From Acidobacteriaceae bacterium (GTDB lineage: Bacteria; Acidobacteriota; Terriglobia; Terriglobales; Acidobacteriaceae), in NCBI GenBank assembly GCA_003165795.1, contig PMWW01000149.1, forward strand, positions 735 through 50,621: 49,887 nucleotides of DNA. Direction: 5' to 3'. Under the pieces are notes generated by a model. That model did no database searches and was not told the DNA's origin. It worked only from the letters and a program-made list of their open reading frames with translations. Both the position numbers and the translations under genes were made by a program. Shown here piece by piece: positions 17,373-26,477 of this stretch. The first letter of the stretch is position 1; each line of letters begins with the position of its first letter.

Positions 17373-18668
17373 ATGTCTGTAGCCCCATCGCTGCTCGACT
17401 CCCTTCCCGAACCCACCAAGTTCTACCGCTGGCTGGTGCTGATGTCCGTCAGCCTGGTGATGTTCGGCAACTACTACTTCTATGACGCGCTAGAGCCTCT
17501 GGCCAAGCTGCTGCAGGTACAACTCCACTTCACCGACCAGAATATCGGGCTGCTGAATTCGTTCTACTCCATTGCGCCGATCGCCACCGTGCTGATCGGC
17601 GGCATCCTCATCGACCGCATCGGCACTCGCAAGGCGCTGCTGATCTTCAGCGTGATCTGCCTGATCGGCTCGGTGATCACTGCCATTGGCGTGACGTTTC
17701 CCTTGATGGCGGCAGGCCGCTTCGTCTTCGGCATGGGCGCCGAGTCGCTGGTCGTCGCGGTGACCACAGCGGTGGCCAAATGGTTCAAGGGCAAAGAGCT
17801 CAGCTTCGCACTCGGCATCAACCTGATGATCGCGCGTGGAGGAACCTGGATGGCGCAGAATTCGCCTACCTGGGCCAAGGGCGCCTACAACTCGTGGCAA
17901 ACACCCTGGGTGATCGGCGTAGGCTTCGTTAGCTTGTGCGTCATCGGAGCTATCGGGTACTGGATCCTTGAGGTCCGCGCCGAGCGAACCTCTTCGCTGG
18001 GAACGGCGGGCGAGTCGGACAAGCTGGTGCTGTCGGACGTGAAGAAGTTCGGAATCTCCTACTGGTATTTGGTCGGCCTGTGCGTGGTCTTCTACTCGGC
18101 GATCTTCCCCTTTGAGACCTTCGCGGTGAAGTACTTTGTGGATGCTAAAGGCACATCGCTGCAGTTGGGTGGCTTCCTGCTGAGCGTGCTGACCATCTTC
18201 ACCATGATTGGCACGCCGCTCATCGGACTCTACTCCGACAAAGTTGGGCGCCGTGCCACCATCATGCTGCTTGGGACATTCTTGCTGATCCCGGTATTTC
18301 TCATGATGGCCTACACCAACATCACGCTTTACGTTCCGATGGCCATGTTGGGATTTGCCTTCACTCTGGTGCCGGCCATTATCTGGCCGTCGGTGGCCTA
18401 CCTGGTCGAGCAACGCTCCCTGGGTACGGCGCTGGGATTGATGACGATGGTGCAGAACATGGGACTGGCGGGGATGAACTGGGTTCTCGGCAAAGCCAAC
18501 GATGTGGCTGGAGCAAGCGCTGCGAATCCCTCCGGCTATGTGCCTATGCTGAAAATCCTGACCGTCCTGGGCTTCATCGGATTCGGCTTGGCTTTCCTGC
18601 TTCGTCAACGGGAGAGGGGGCCGAACGGTCACGGGCTGGAGACCATTACGACAGCGTCGCAGGCATAA
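17373..18668 (+). CDS. major facilitator superfamily transporter
   Basis: A 431-residue MFS permease with twelve predicted membrane helices. Loop 2-3 carries GGILIDRIGTRKALLIF, the MFS motif A, and its repeat in the second half is PLIGLYSDKVGRRATIML. The substrate cannot be told from sequence; the FAVKYFVDAKG and WPSVAYLVEQRSLGTA segments resemble anion:cation symporter or oxalate-formate-like branches. Inner membrane. It has its own upstream spacer and a 230-base gap before iscR, so it is probably monocistronic. Confidence 0.9.
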   Translation: MSVAPSLLDSLPEPTKFYRWLVLMSVSLVMFGNYYFYDALEPLAKLLQVQLHFTDQNIGLLNSFYSIAPIATVLIGGILIDRIGTRKALLIFSVICLIGSVITAIGVTFPLMAAGRFVFGMGAESLVVAVTTAVAKWFKGKELSFALGINLMIARGGTWMAQNSPTWAKGAYNSWQTPWVIGVGFVSLCVIGAIGYWILEVRAERTSSLGTAGESDKLVLSDVKKFGISYWYLVGLCVVFYSAIFPFETFAVKYFVDAKGTSLQLGGFLLSVLTIFTMIGTPLIGLYSDKVGRRATIMLLGTFLLIPVFLMMAYTNITLYVPMAMLGFAFTLVPAIIWPSVAYLVEQRSLGTALGLMTMVQNMGLAGMNWVLGKANDVAGASAANPSGYVPMLKILTVLGFIGFGLAFLLRQRERGPNGHGLETITTASQA

Positions 18669-18855
18669 GTTGCACCGCTCGAACTGTTCATTCCGCTTCA
18701 GGTGAAGCGCAGTCTAACGGAATGATCCAGTATATCCGACGAAAATTATCGCCAATCACTAAACCGTTCCCTGCCTGATAGTTACCGCTAAATGCAAAAG
18801 TTGACTCTTGGCTGAAAGGGTTGCGCGCTCAGCCTCGCCCGGCGTAGAATCAAAG

Positions 18856-18874
18856 TGCGACTTAAAAGGTCGCA
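18856..18874. promoter_or_regulatory. candidate IscR/Rrf2 operator
   Basis: A perfect inverted repeat, TGCGAC-TTAAAAG-GTCGCA, sits 25 bases upstream of the iscR start, where an autoregulatory Rrf2 protein would bind. Rrf2 operators are palindromes of this size, though the bases differ from the E. coli IscR box. Position and symmetry are seen; binding is inferred. Confidence 0.5.
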
Positions 18875-18899
18875 TATTCATCTTAACGATTGAGGGCCA

Positions 18900-19367
18900 A
18901 TGCTGAAGCTGACCAAGAAGGCGGACTACGGGCTGATTGCCATGCGGCATCTGGCTCAGCACGCCGACTTGGGAGCTTGCAGCTCAAAAGACCTGGCAGA
19001 GATATACAGCATGCCGCAGGAGGCATTGGCCAAGATCCTGCAGAAGCTGACGAAGGCTGGCCTGCTGGTATCGCAGTATGGCACCAATGGCGGATATACC
19101 CTGGCCCGCGATCCACGGCGAATCAGCGCATTCGAAGTGATCCGAGCGATTGATGGGCCTCTGTTCATTACTTCGTGCAGTACATCGCACAGCGACTGTG
19201 ATCAGAGCGATCGTTGTACGGTCCGCGAACCGCTACGCAAGGTGAGCCGGAGCATCGAAGAAGTTCTAAACCGATTGACGATTTGGGAAATGACCGAGCC
19301 GGAACCCGAAGCGCCGCCGGAGCTAGTAACTCTGGGCTGGACTTCGGAGAGGGCGGAGCAATCATAG
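18900..19367 (+). CDS. iscR: Rrf2-family Fe-S regulator IscR
   Basis: A 155-residue transcription factor. The winged helix (residues 1-85, [14 protein letters not shown] and [21 protein letters not shown]) is followed by three cysteines, C93, C100 and C106 (C-x6-C-x5-C), equivalent to the [2Fe-2S] ligands of E. coli IscR. It therefore probably senses cluster status and represses the downstream operon when loaded. The start is ATG 18900 with GAGGG before it. First gene of the ISC operon; iscS starts 14 bases downstream. An Rrf2 relative such as SufR or CymR is possible, but the context supports IscR. Confidence 0.92.
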   Translation: MLKLTKKADYGLIAMRHLAQHADLGACSSKDLAEIYSMPQEALAKILQKLTKAGLLVSQYGTNGGYTLARDPRRISAFEVIRAIDGPLFITSCSTSHSDCDQSDRCTVREPLRKVSRSIEEVLNRLTIWEMTEPEPEAPPELVTLGWTSERAEQS

Positions 19368-19381
19368 GAGATGGCGGAACG

Positions 19382-20653
19382 ATGAGCACCAAGAGCACGA
19401 ACGTTATTGCGGGCAATGGTAATAAGGATGTGAAGCTGCCCATTTACATGGACAACCACGCGACCACGCGGACCGATCCGCGGGTGGTGGAGGAAATGCT
19501 GCCCTACTTCACCGAGAAGTACGGCAACGCCGCCAGCCGCAATCATGAGTTCGGCTGGGTTGCCGAACAGGCGGTAGAGCAGGCGCGCGAACGCATAGCC
19601 AAGCTGATTGGCGCGACGGCCAAGGAAATCATCTTTACATCAGGCGCCACCGAGAGCGACAACCTTGCCATCAAGGGCGTCGCCGAGATGTACAAGGAAA
19701 AGGGCAATCACATCATCACCCAGGCCATCGAACACAAAGCTGTGCTCGACACCTGCAAGCGCCTGGAGAAGTATGGATTCCGCGTTACCTATCTGCCGGT
19801 GCAGAAGGACGGACGCATTGATCTCGACGACCTGAAGCGCGCCATGGATGACAAGACCATCCTGGTAACCATCATGGCGGCGAACAACGAGATTGGCGTG
19901 CTGCAACCGATTCGCGAGATTGGTGCGCTGTGTCACGAGCGCGGTGTGCTCTTCCATACCGACGCGGTACAGCAGATTGGCAAAGTTCCATTCAACGTGA
20001 TCCAGGACAATGTGGACATCGCTTCGATTTCGGCACACAAGCTGTATGGACCGAAGGGAGTGGGCGCGTTGTATGTTCGCCGTAAGAATCCGCGCGTGCA
20101 GTTGGTAGCGCAGATCGATGGCGGCGGCCACGAGCGTGGTATGCGCTCGGGAACGCTCAATGTCACGGGAATTGTCGGTTTCGGGAAAGCCTGTGCAATC
20201 GCCGGCAGCGACATGGCCGAGGAAGCGAAGTATCTCGCTGGTCTGCGCGATCGCCTGAAGGACGCGATCATGGGCCAGCTCGACGAGGTGTACATCAACG
20301 GATCGATGGAACACCGCCTTCCCGGCAACTTGAACATCAGCTTCGCTTACGTGGAAGGCGAGTCGTTGCTGATGGGCATCAACGACATTGCAGTTTCCAG
20401 CGGTTCGGCATGCACCTCGGCGACGCTGGAGCCATCTTATGTATTGAAGGGCTTGGGCGCGGGCGATGACCTGGCGCACAGCTCGATCCGCTTTGGCCTG
20501 GGACGCTTCAATACCGCGGCGGAGGTGGATTACGTAGCTGAGCGGGTGGTGGACACGGTGAGGCGCCTACGTGAATTGTCGCCGTTGTACGAGATGGCGA
20601 AAGAAGGCATCGACCTGACCAAAGTGCAGTGGGCCGCCGAGCCGGCGCATTAA
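19382..20653 (+). CDS. iscS: cysteine desulfurase IscS
   Basis: The PLP enzyme that removes sulfur from cysteine and passes it to IscU. Its 423 residues run from MSTKSTN. Key features are [14 protein letters not shown] at the N-terminus, the PLP lysine K220 in [13 protein letters not shown], and the catalytic cysteine C344 in [13 protein letters not shown], the long mobile loop of group I (IscS/NifS) desulfurases. The frame stays open upstream to 19214 but that overlaps iscR; ATG 19382 fits the protein family. A 144-base hairpin repeat follows the stop before iscU. Confidence 0.96.
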   Translation: MSTKSTNVIAGNGNKDVKLPIYMDNHATTRTDPRVVEEMLPYFTEKYGNAASRNHEFGWVAEQAVEQARERIAKLIGATAKEIIFTSGATESDNLAIKGVAEMYKEKGNHIITQAIEHKAVLDTCKRLEKYGFRVTYLPVQKDGRIDLDDLKRAMDDKTILVTIMAANNEIGVLQPIREIGALCHERGVLFHTDAVQQIGKVPFNVIQDNVDIASISAHKLYGPKGVGALYVRRKNPRVQLVAQIDGGGHERGMRSGTLNVTGIVGFGKACAIAGSDMAEEAKYLAGLRDRLKDAIMGQLDEVYINGSMEHRLPGNLNISFAYVEGESLLMGINDIAVSSGSACTSATLEPSYVLKGLGAGDDLAHSSIRFGLGRFNTAAEVDYVAERVVDTVRRLRELSPLYEMAKEGIDLTKVQWAAEPAH

Positions 20654-20665
20654 TGGCTTTGAAAG

Positions 20666-20809
20666 GGCACGACTTCAGCCGTGCCGGAGAAGGCATAGAG
20701 AATTGGGCTTTAGCCCCTGCGGGAATTCGCGTTTGGATAGAAACCCAAATCCCGCAGCGGCTAAAGCCGTCATAAAGGAAGCAGCTTACGGCACGGCTGA
20801 AGCCGTGCC
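20666..20809. repeat. nested inverted palindromic repeat between iscS and iscU
   Basis: The outer arms are 20666-20685 and 20790-20809 (GGCACGGCTGAAGCCGTGCC), complementary at 19 of 20 bases, and each is itself nearly palindromic. The inner arms 20706-20724 and 20750-20768 (TCCCGCAGCGGCTAAAGCC) match at all but one base. The whole unit would fold into a long two-stage hairpin in the iscS-iscU messenger. The centre CTGAAG/CTAAAG is shared with other repeats in the window, so it looks like a REP/BIME-type element. Confidence 0.85.
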
Positions 20810-20848
20810 TCTTCAATGGCACAGTTTCGCAACTTAGGAGAGAACAGC

Positions 20849-21283
20849 ATGGCTTACAGTGACAAGGTTCTTGACCATTACACCAATCCCCGCAACGTGG
20901 GCTCGCTCGACAAGGCCAGCCAGGAAGTGGGCACCGGCCTAGTGGGCGCACCGGAGTGCGGCGACGTGATGAAGCTGCAGATCAAGGTGAACCCGACCAC
21001 CAACATCATCGAGGACGCCAAGTTCAAGACGTTCGGTTGCGGCTCGGCGATTGCCTCCTCTTCGCTCGCTACCGAATGGGTGAAGGGCAAGACTGTGGAT
21101 GAAGCGCTCGGCATCAGGAACACCGACATCGTGAAGGAGTTGTCGCTGCCTCCGGTGAAGATCCACTGCTCGGTGCTGGCCGAAGATGCCATCCGCGCCG
21201 CCATCGGCGACTGGAAGAAGAAGAATGGCCAAACGCAGACCCAGGGTCAGCCGCAGAGCGTTGCGGTTGAGCAGCGGGCGTAA
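20849..21283 (+). CDS. iscU: Fe-S cluster scaffold IscU
   Basis: The scaffold on which [2Fe-2S] clusters are built before HscAB-assisted release. Its 144 residues include the three ligand cysteines C37 (PECGD), C64 (TFGCGSAIA) and C107 (KIHC), the conserved D39, and the LPPVK motif (100-104) that is the HscA recognition site. The start is ATG 20849 with TAGGAGAG upstream; a longer in-frame start at 20816 overlaps the repeat and has no homology. The C-terminal tail is Gln-rich and longer than in E. coli. Confidence 0.97.
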   Translation: MAYSDKVLDHYTNPRNVGSLDKASQEVGTGLVGAPECGDVMKLQIKVNPTTNIIEDAKFKTFGCGSAIASSSLATEWVKGKTVDEALGIRNTDIVKELSLPPVKIHCSVLAEDAIRAAIGDWKKKNGQTQTQGQPQSVAVEQRA

Positions 21284-21340
21284 ACTGTAGTTGAGGACCG
21301 GCGTGATCGCGCTACCAGCGAACCGCGCCGGGAGACAACC

Positions 21341-21721
21341 ATGAGCACGGTCAATATTGAGAGTCCGACTACCGCTCCGGCACCGGCTGCCAAAGGCATC
21401 CAGGTGACGGACAAGGCCCTGGGCCGCATTCGTTCAGCGATGGCGAAGGAAAATATCTCGCCGACCGAAGGCGGACTTCGTCTGGGTGTGCAAGGCGGTG
21501 GTTGTTCGGGATTGAGTTACAACGTCCGTTTCGACACGCAGCCGCGCGAGCGCGATCGCATTTTCCAATACGGCGACGTTCGCATCTTTGTCGATCCGAA
21601 ATCATTCATCTACCTGCACGGCATGATTCTCGATTACGAAGAGAGCCTGATGCATGAGGGCTTCGTGTTCCAGAATCCGAATGCGAAGAAGTCTTGCGGC
21701 TGCGGTAGTTCGTTCTCCTAA
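21341..21721 (+). CDS. iscA: A-type Fe-S carrier IscA
   Basis: A 126-residue HesB/IscA protein that carries clusters from IscU to target apoproteins. All three ligand cysteines are present: C55 in GGGCSGLSY and C119, C121 in the C-terminal SCGCGSSF. An 18-residue Thr/Ala/Pro-rich N-terminal extension precedes the domain. It is the fourth gene of the ISC operon, with about 57 bases to iscU and 110 to hscB. Confidence 0.95.
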   Translation: MSTVNIESPTTAPAPAAKGIQVTDKALGRIRSAMAKENISPTEGGLRLGVQGGGCSGLSYNVRFDTQPRERDRIFQYGDVRIFVDPKSFIYLHGMILDYEESLMHEGFVFQNPNAKKSCGCGSSFS

Positions 21722-21831
21722 CACGGCAGAGAGGCCGATGGCGACGGAGTTTCCTTAAATAGCGAAACTCTAACGCTATCGCTTCGCCTCATCTGACCGG
21801 CGGCACGCGAAGTCCGAGAAAGCTAGGAGCT

Positions 21832-22620
21832 ATGGCTCAAACCGAGCAGAAAAAACGCGGACCGTCCGACAGCGGCATCCTGGTGGTGACCCAAACTAAG
21901 CCGCCCACTGCCAATTGCTGGTCGTGCGGAGCGATGCGCGCCGCACACTTCTGCCAGCAGTGCGGCAAGGTTCAACCGCCCGCGCCGGTGGATTACTTCA
22001 GCTTTTTCGGACTTCCTTACAAGCTCAATCTAGAGCCGGACAAGCTGGAGCGCGAATTCTATGCCTTGAGCAGGCATTTGCATCCTGACATCAATGCGGT
22101 AAGCAGCGACCGCGAGCAGCAGTGGAGCCTGGAGCAGAGTTCGCAGCTCAATGACGCTTATCGCACCTTGAAGGACCCAATCACGCGGACCGAATATCTG
22201 CTGCGGTTGCAGGGTGTGCAACTGGAAGAGCAATCGAAAGCCGCTACCGAAGAGGCGCGCCGCACTGGCAAAGTAAAGAAGCAGGTGGTCCCTCCTGATC
22301 TGTTGGAACAGGTTTTTGAGTTAAACATGCAGCTGGAAGAAGCCCGCATGAACAAGAAGATGGGCGAGCCGGACCGCAATCTCGAGCGCGAACTGCAGGA
22401 CACGAAGAAACAGTTGCAGGCGAAATACGACGGTATGATGGCAGAGCTGCACGCGGCGTGGAATGAGTGGGATACGTTGGTGGAGCGCACCGGGCAGGGA
22501 GATACGGTTCTGGAAGACGATCGCCTGGCCGTGCGCGACAAGATGGTAGACGTACTGAACCGCCGGAGCTATCTGCGCAACTTGCTGCGCGATATTGATG
22601 AAGTACTGGAAAGTCAGTAG
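21832..22620 (+). CDS. hscB: J-type co-chaperone HscB with N-terminal zinc knuckle
   Basis: Recruits IscU to HscA and stimulates its ATPase. The 262-residue protein has a J domain with HPD at residues 84-86 (LSRHLHPDIN) and a helical C-terminal IscU-binding domain. Before the J domain lies a tetracysteine motif, C29-x2-C32-x8-C41-x2-C44 (NCWSCG then HFCQQCGKVQPP), absent from E. coli HscB but very like the metal-binding domain of mitochondrial HSC20. The C-terminal part has an insert rich in charged residues (about 130-185), making it longer than most HscB. Confidence 0.94.
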   Translation: MAQTEQKKRGPSDSGILVVTQTKPPTANCWSCGAMRAAHFCQQCGKVQPPAPVDYFSFFGLPYKLNLEPDKLEREFYALSRHLHPDINAVSSDREQQWSLEQSSQLNDAYRTLKDPITRTEYLLRLQGVQLEEQSKAATEEARRTGKVKKQVVPPDLLEQVFELNMQLEEARMNKKMGEPDRNLERELQDTKKQLQAKYDGMMAELHAAWNEWDTLVERTGQGDTVLEDDRLAVRDKMVDVLNRRSYLRNLLRDIDEVLESQ

Positions 22621-22665
22621 TCGGTAGTCAGTCGTCAGTTGGCAGTAGTCAGTTGGCACATTGAT
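22621..22665. repeat. short degenerate GTCAGT repeats
   Basis: The start of the hscB-hscA spacer is built from repeated GTAGTCAGT / GTCAGTTGGCA words. It is a simple intergenic repeat of the kind also seen after the ThiF-like gene. No gene. Confidence 0.4.
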
Positions 22666-22739
22666 ATTCACTGACATTAAACTGACATTAATATGGTTCG
22701 GGCAGTTCGGTTTGGCGAATAGCGAAGAGCGAATAGCGA

Positions 22740-24644
22740 ATGAGCAACGAACGCATAGTCGGCATCGATCTGGGCACCACGAACTCGCTGGTCGCGTACA
22801 TGGAAGGGGACCGTCCGGTCGTCATCCCTGGCGAGGACGGTTTGAACCTGGTGCCGTCGGTCGTCGCCTTGGACGGGAACGGGCAGATCGTCGTCGGCAG
22901 CGCGGCGCGCAAGTTCCTGATTGAGACCGCCGATCACACTGTGTACAGCGTGAAGCGCCTGATGGGCCGCGGAGTCGAGGACGTGCGCGACGAGTTGAAG
23001 CTCTTTCCTTTCCGCTTGGCCGAAGACCTGGCCGCGGGCGAAGTGCTACGGATCAAGCTGGGCGATAAGACCTTTACACCGCCGGAGATTTCCGCGTTCA
23101 TCCTGCGTCAATTGAAACGCAACGCTGAACGCTATTTTGCTGCCCCGGTCACCCAGGCTGTGATCACCGTGCCCGCGTATTTTAATGATGCGCAGCGGCA
23201 GGCGACGAAGGATGCGGGACGCATTGCGGGATTGGAAGTTCTGCGGCTGGTCAATGAGCCTACGGCGGCAGCCCTGGCCTATGGTCTCGACAAGAAAGAA
23301 ACTGCTACGGTTGCGGTTTACGACCTGGGCGGCGGCACCTTCGACATTTCGATTCTCAAGCTGCACGAGGGCATCTTCGAAGTCATCGCCACTAATGGCG
23401 ACACCCATCTCGGCGGCGACGACATCGACAACCTGCTGATCACCATCGCGCTCAGCGACATTGAAGGCGACCTCGGTGTGGATATCCGGCGCAACACGGA
23501 GATCGTGCAGGGAATTCGTAAGGCGGTGATCGAGGCCAAGATTGCGCTTTCGTCGAACGAGAAGACGGTGCTGAATGTCGAGCTCCCTGGCGGCAAGCGC
23601 TATCAGCGCGAGATTACGCGCGCGCAATTCGAGCAACTGATTCAGCCGGTGATCGATCGCACCATCGGGCCGGTGCGGCAGGCGATGAAAGATGCCGGAC
23701 TGAAAGCGACACAGATCGACGAAGCCGTGCTGGTGGGAGGATCGACCCGGATTCCGCGAGTTCGCCAATTGGTGGAAGAACTCTTCGAGCGTAAGCCGCA
23801 CAGCGACCTGAATCCTGATGAAGTGGTGGCGTTGGGTGCCGCGGTCCAGGCCAACATCCTGGCGGGCGGATCGGAAGCGACAAAAGAGATGCTGCTGCTC
23901 GACGTGACGCCGCTGTCGCTGGGAATCGAAGCGCTGGGCGGGGTGGTAGCGAAGATCATCCATCGCAACTCGACCATTCCGGCTTCGGCTACCGAGCACT
24001 TCACGACCGGCGTCGAAGGCCAGACCAACGTTGCGATTCACGTGTTGCAAGGCGAGCGCGAGTTGGCCAAGGATTGCCGCTCGCTGGCGCGTTTCGATCT
24101 CAGAGGTATTCCGCCAATGCCGGCCGGACTGCCGCGCATCGAGGTCAAGTTTCTGATCGACGCTAACGGCATTCTGCATGTGTCGGCGCGCGAATTGCGC
24201 AGCGGCAAGGAAGCTGAGATTGAAGTGCAGCCCAGCTACGGCCTGACCGACGAGCAGGTCGAGAACATGATCCTCGAATCGTTCGACAAGGCCGAGGAAG
24301 ATTTCCGGCAGCGGCAGGTGATCGAAGCGCGTAATGAGGCGGAGACGATGCTGACTGCGTTGGAGAAAGGGCGCAAGAATGTCGCGTGGGAGCAGTTGTC
24401 GTCGCAGGAGCGCACCAACGTCGGCAAGCTGGAGACGGCGTTACGCGCGGTGATGCAGGAAGAAGATTACCAGTCGATTCGCAGCGCCATCGATGCACTG
24501 AACCAGGGAACGATGCGTCTTGCCGAGTTGATGATGGACTCCGCGGTAGGCGCCGCGCTGAAGGGCCAGAACATGGATACCGCCGACGTAGGCGAAGGGC
24601 CGGAGTCGCCGCATCCGATTGCATCGGCTGAGATTGAGCGGTAG
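22740..24644 (+). CDS. hscA: Hsp70-type chaperone HscA
   Basis: The specialised Hsp70 that binds IscU at LPPVK and drives cluster transfer using ATP. Its 634 residues are in the DnaK/HscA size range. The nucleotide-binding domain is clear: [15 protein letters not shown] (phosphate 1), [13 protein letters not shown] (phosphate 2) and [13 protein letters not shown] (adenosine). The linker [12 protein letters not shown] leads to the substrate domain and a helical lid. DnaK is excluded by context (between hscB and fdx) and by the HscA-like short C-terminal lid without an EEVD-like tail. Confidence 0.95.
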   Translation: MSNERIVGIDLGTTNSLVAYMEGDRPVVIPGEDGLNLVPSVVALDGNGQIVVGSAARKFLIETADHTVYSVKRLMGRGVEDVRDELKLFPFRLAEDLAAGEVLRIKLGDKTFTPPEISAFILRQLKRNAERYFAAPVTQAVITVPAYFNDAQRQATKDAGRIAGLEVLRLVNEPTAAALAYGLDKKETATVAVYDLGGGTFDISILKLHEGIFEVIATNGDTHLGGDDIDNLLITIALSDIEGDLGVDIRRNTEIVQGIRKAVIEAKIALSSNEKTVLNVELPGGKRYQREITRAQFEQLIQPVIDRTIGPVRQAMKDAGLKATQIDEAVLVGGSTRIPRVRQLVEELFERKPHSDLNPDEVVALGAAVQANILAGGSEATKEMLLLDVTPLSLGIEALGGVVAKIIHRNSTIPASATEHFTTGVEGQTNVAIHVLQGERELAKDCRSLARFDLRGIPPMPAGLPRIEVKFLIDANGILHVSARELRSGKEAEIEVQPSYGLTDEQVENMILESFDKAEEDFRQRQVIEARNEAETMLTALEKGRKNVAWEQLSSQERTNVGKLETALRAVMQEEDYQSIRSAIDALNQGTMRLAELMMDSAVGAALKGQNMDTADVGEGPESPHPIASAEIER

Positions 24645-24733
24645 AGCGAACGGCAGCAACCGAGAAGTTGCCGTAAGTAGCTTGCGGAAAAAATTTAGGA
24701 AACGCTCAGATCAAGTCACAGCGAAGTCCCTCA

Positions 24734-24787
24734 GCGGCTAAAGCCGCAATGATTTTGAGGTACTTACGGACGGCCTGAAGGCCGTCC
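24734..24787. repeat. two palindromic repeats between hscA and fdx
   Basis: GCGGCTAAAGCCGC (24734-24747) and GGACGGCCTGAAGGCCGTCC (24768-24787) are perfect palindromes around CTAAAG and CTGAAG, 20 bases apart. The left one is preceded by GATCAAGT...CCTCA, also found before a damaged copy at 37306. Same family as the iscS-iscU element. Confidence 0.8.
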
Positions 24788-24847
24788 CCTTCACCTGACG
24801 GTCCCCCCTTCGAGAAGCGGCGGCTAAAACCAGGCGGTTTTGAGGTA

Positions 24848-25282
24848 ATGAGGTTTATGGCAGAAGAGAAAGCACAAGGCAGCGGGGCGGCAACAGTTGA
24901 GGCGCCGGGGCCGAACACGGTCCGGGTCACGTTCCTTCCCGCGAACAAGACATTCGAGTTTGAACACGGCAAGCTTCCCTACCAGGACCACGGCAAGCCG
25001 GAATCGATTCTGGATATCGCGATGAATTGTGGACTGCACCTGGAGCATGCTTGCGGCGGCAACTGTGCCTGCACGACCTGCCACGTGGTGGTGAAAAAGG
25101 GCAAAGAGTTGCTCAACGAGATGGACGACGACGAAGCCGACCGGCTCGATATGGCGGCGGATCTGCAACTCAATTCGCGCCTGGGATGCCAGACCGTGAT
25201 CGAGAAACCGGGTGAAGTGGTGGTGGAAATTCCGTCGTGGAATCGCAATTATGTATCGGAAGCGGCCACTCACCACGACTGA
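24848..25282 (+). CDS. fdx: ISC-type [2Fe-2S] ferredoxin
   Basis: An adrenodoxin-like ferredoxin that supplies electrons for cluster assembly on IscU. The cluster ligands are visible as ACGGNCACTTCH (C-x5-C-x2-C, with one extra cysteine) and the distal RLGCQ. The length, 144 residues from ATG 24848, is about 30 longer than E. coli Fdx because of a Gly/Ala-rich N-terminal extension. An alternative start at ATG 24857 is preceded by GAGG. Between hscA and iscX in the canonical order. Confidence 0.94.
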   Translation: MRFMAEEKAQGSGAATVEAPGPNTVRVTFLPANKTFEFEHGKLPYQDHGKPESILDIAMNCGLHLEHACGGNCACTTCHVVVKKGKELLNEMDDDEADRLDMAADLQLNSRLGCQTVIEKPGEVVVEIPSWNRNYVSEAATHHD

Positions 25283-25312
25283 TAGCCGACATCTTACCTA
25301 TTCGAGGAACCT

Positions 25313-25531
25313 ATGGCTGCTGAGTTGAGATGGGATGACACGGAAGATATCGCGATCGCGCTGACCGACAAGTTTCCCGAGCAGAATCCGCTGGAGGTCC
25401 GCTTCACCGATCTTCACCGCTATGTGACCGAGTTGCCGATCTTCGTCGACGATCCCAAAGCGTCGACCGAAGGCAAGCTGGAGTCGATCCAGATGGCATG
25501 GCACGAAGAGTGGCAGGACCGGAAGGAATAA
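25313..25531 (+). CDS. iscX: Fe-S assembly protein IscX
   Basis: A 72-residue acidic protein with the IscX pattern (LRWDDTEDIAIALTDKFPEQNPLEVRF, then W-x-E-E-W near the end). IscX binds IscS and is thought to modulate or feed iron to the assembly complex. GAGGAA lies 5 bases before the ATG. Last gene of the ISC operon; a small hairpin (CTCACC-TAAAG-GGTGAG, 25547-25563) follows without a T-tract. Confidence 0.95.
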   Translation: MAAELRWDDTEDIAIALTDKFPEQNPLEVRFTDLHRYVTELPIFVDDPKASTEGKLESIQMAWHEEWQDRKE

Positions 25532-25625
25532 GTAACTAACTCCCCTCTCACCTAAAGGGTGAGCCCCTGAATTGACTGCGTGTGGATCCCATGTCGAACC
25601 ACTTCCTAAGTCGCGCGAGGTAGCC

Positions 25626-26405
25626 ATGCGAGTGTTAAGAAAAGCCCCTCAATTCCTCTCTGTCATTTTGTTTCTGTTAACCTGCTGCGCTGCCTGGGCG
25701 CAGAACGGCGAGCACCGCGTTCGGAATATTGTTCTGGTTCACGGTGCCTGGGCAGATGGTTCGGGCTGGAAGGGCGTTTACGACATTCTGGTCAAAGATG
25801 GCTATAACGTCAGCATCGTCCAGGAGCCGGAGACGACTTTTCAAGAAGATGTGGCTGCCACGAAACGCGTACTTGCTCTACAAGATGGACCCTGCATTCT
25901 TGTCGGTCACAGTTATGGGGGAGCCGTAATTACCGAAGCGGGGACGGACTCGTCAGTGGTTGGCCTGGTTTACATCGCAGCCCACATGCCAGATGCTGGC
26001 GAGAGCGAGGCTGAGGACGGTAAGCGCTTCCCCAGCGACCTTAGCAAGTCTAACGCGGTCAAAAAGACGGCAGACGGTTTCACTTACCTCGATCCCGCAC
26101 AGTTTCAAGAGTACTTTGCAGCCGACGTTCCCGCTGCGCAGGCTGCTTTCATGGCGCGATCGCAGGTGCTCAACGCCGATGCCAACTTCAAAGCAGTCAT
26201 TACCACGGCTGCGTGGAGAACGAAACCAAGCTGGATGCTGGTGGCGACGAAAGACAGAGCCATCAATCCTGATCTCGAACGCTGGTATGCCACGCGAGCC
26301 AATAGCCACAAAGTCGAAGTTTCAGGCGCCAGCCACGCGGTTTACGTCTCCAGACCGAAGGAAGTTGCAGCTCTGATCGAACAAGCTGCATCGGAGGTTC
26401 GATAG
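25626..26405 (+). CDS. secreted alpha/beta hydrolase
   Basis: A 259-residue esterase-like alpha/beta hydrolase with signal peptide (MRVLRKAPQFLSVILFLLTCCAAWAQ). The nucleophile elbow is GHSYGG (Ser), preceded by the oxyanion strand NIVLVHGAWADGSGW. The likely acid is Asp in TKDRAINPD, and the base is His in GASHAVY. This pattern matches the salicylate-esterase/HNL-like branch that is common as periplasmic EstC-type hydrolases. The start is ATG 25626; the frame extends upstream to 25572 but that would bury the signal. Substrate unknown. Confidence 0.88.
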   Translation: MRVLRKAPQFLSVILFLLTCCAAWAQNGEHRVRNIVLVHGAWADGSGWKGVYDILVKDGYNVSIVQEPETTFQEDVAATKRVLALQDGPCILVGHSYGGAVITEAGTDSSVVGLVYIAAHMPDAGESEAEDGKRFPSDLSKSNAVKKTADGFTYLDPAQFQEYFAADVPAAQAAFMARSQVLNADANFKAVITTAAWRTKPSWMLVATKDRAINPDLERWYATRANSHKVEVSGASHAVYVSRPKEVAALIEQAASEVR

Positions 26406-26477
26406 AAGCCTTGTCAACATGACCGCCGACGTCGCGTGCCAACAACAAGATTCGCTTGGTAGAAGCCCTCCGCTTCT

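Noticed and set aside
17490-18632. 380-codon minus-strand frame opposite the MFS gene
   Set aside because: His/Gln/Asp-rich composition typical of antisense of membrane helices.
23046-24179. 377-codon minus-strand frame opposite hscA
   Set aside because: Antisense shadow of a well-supported gene.
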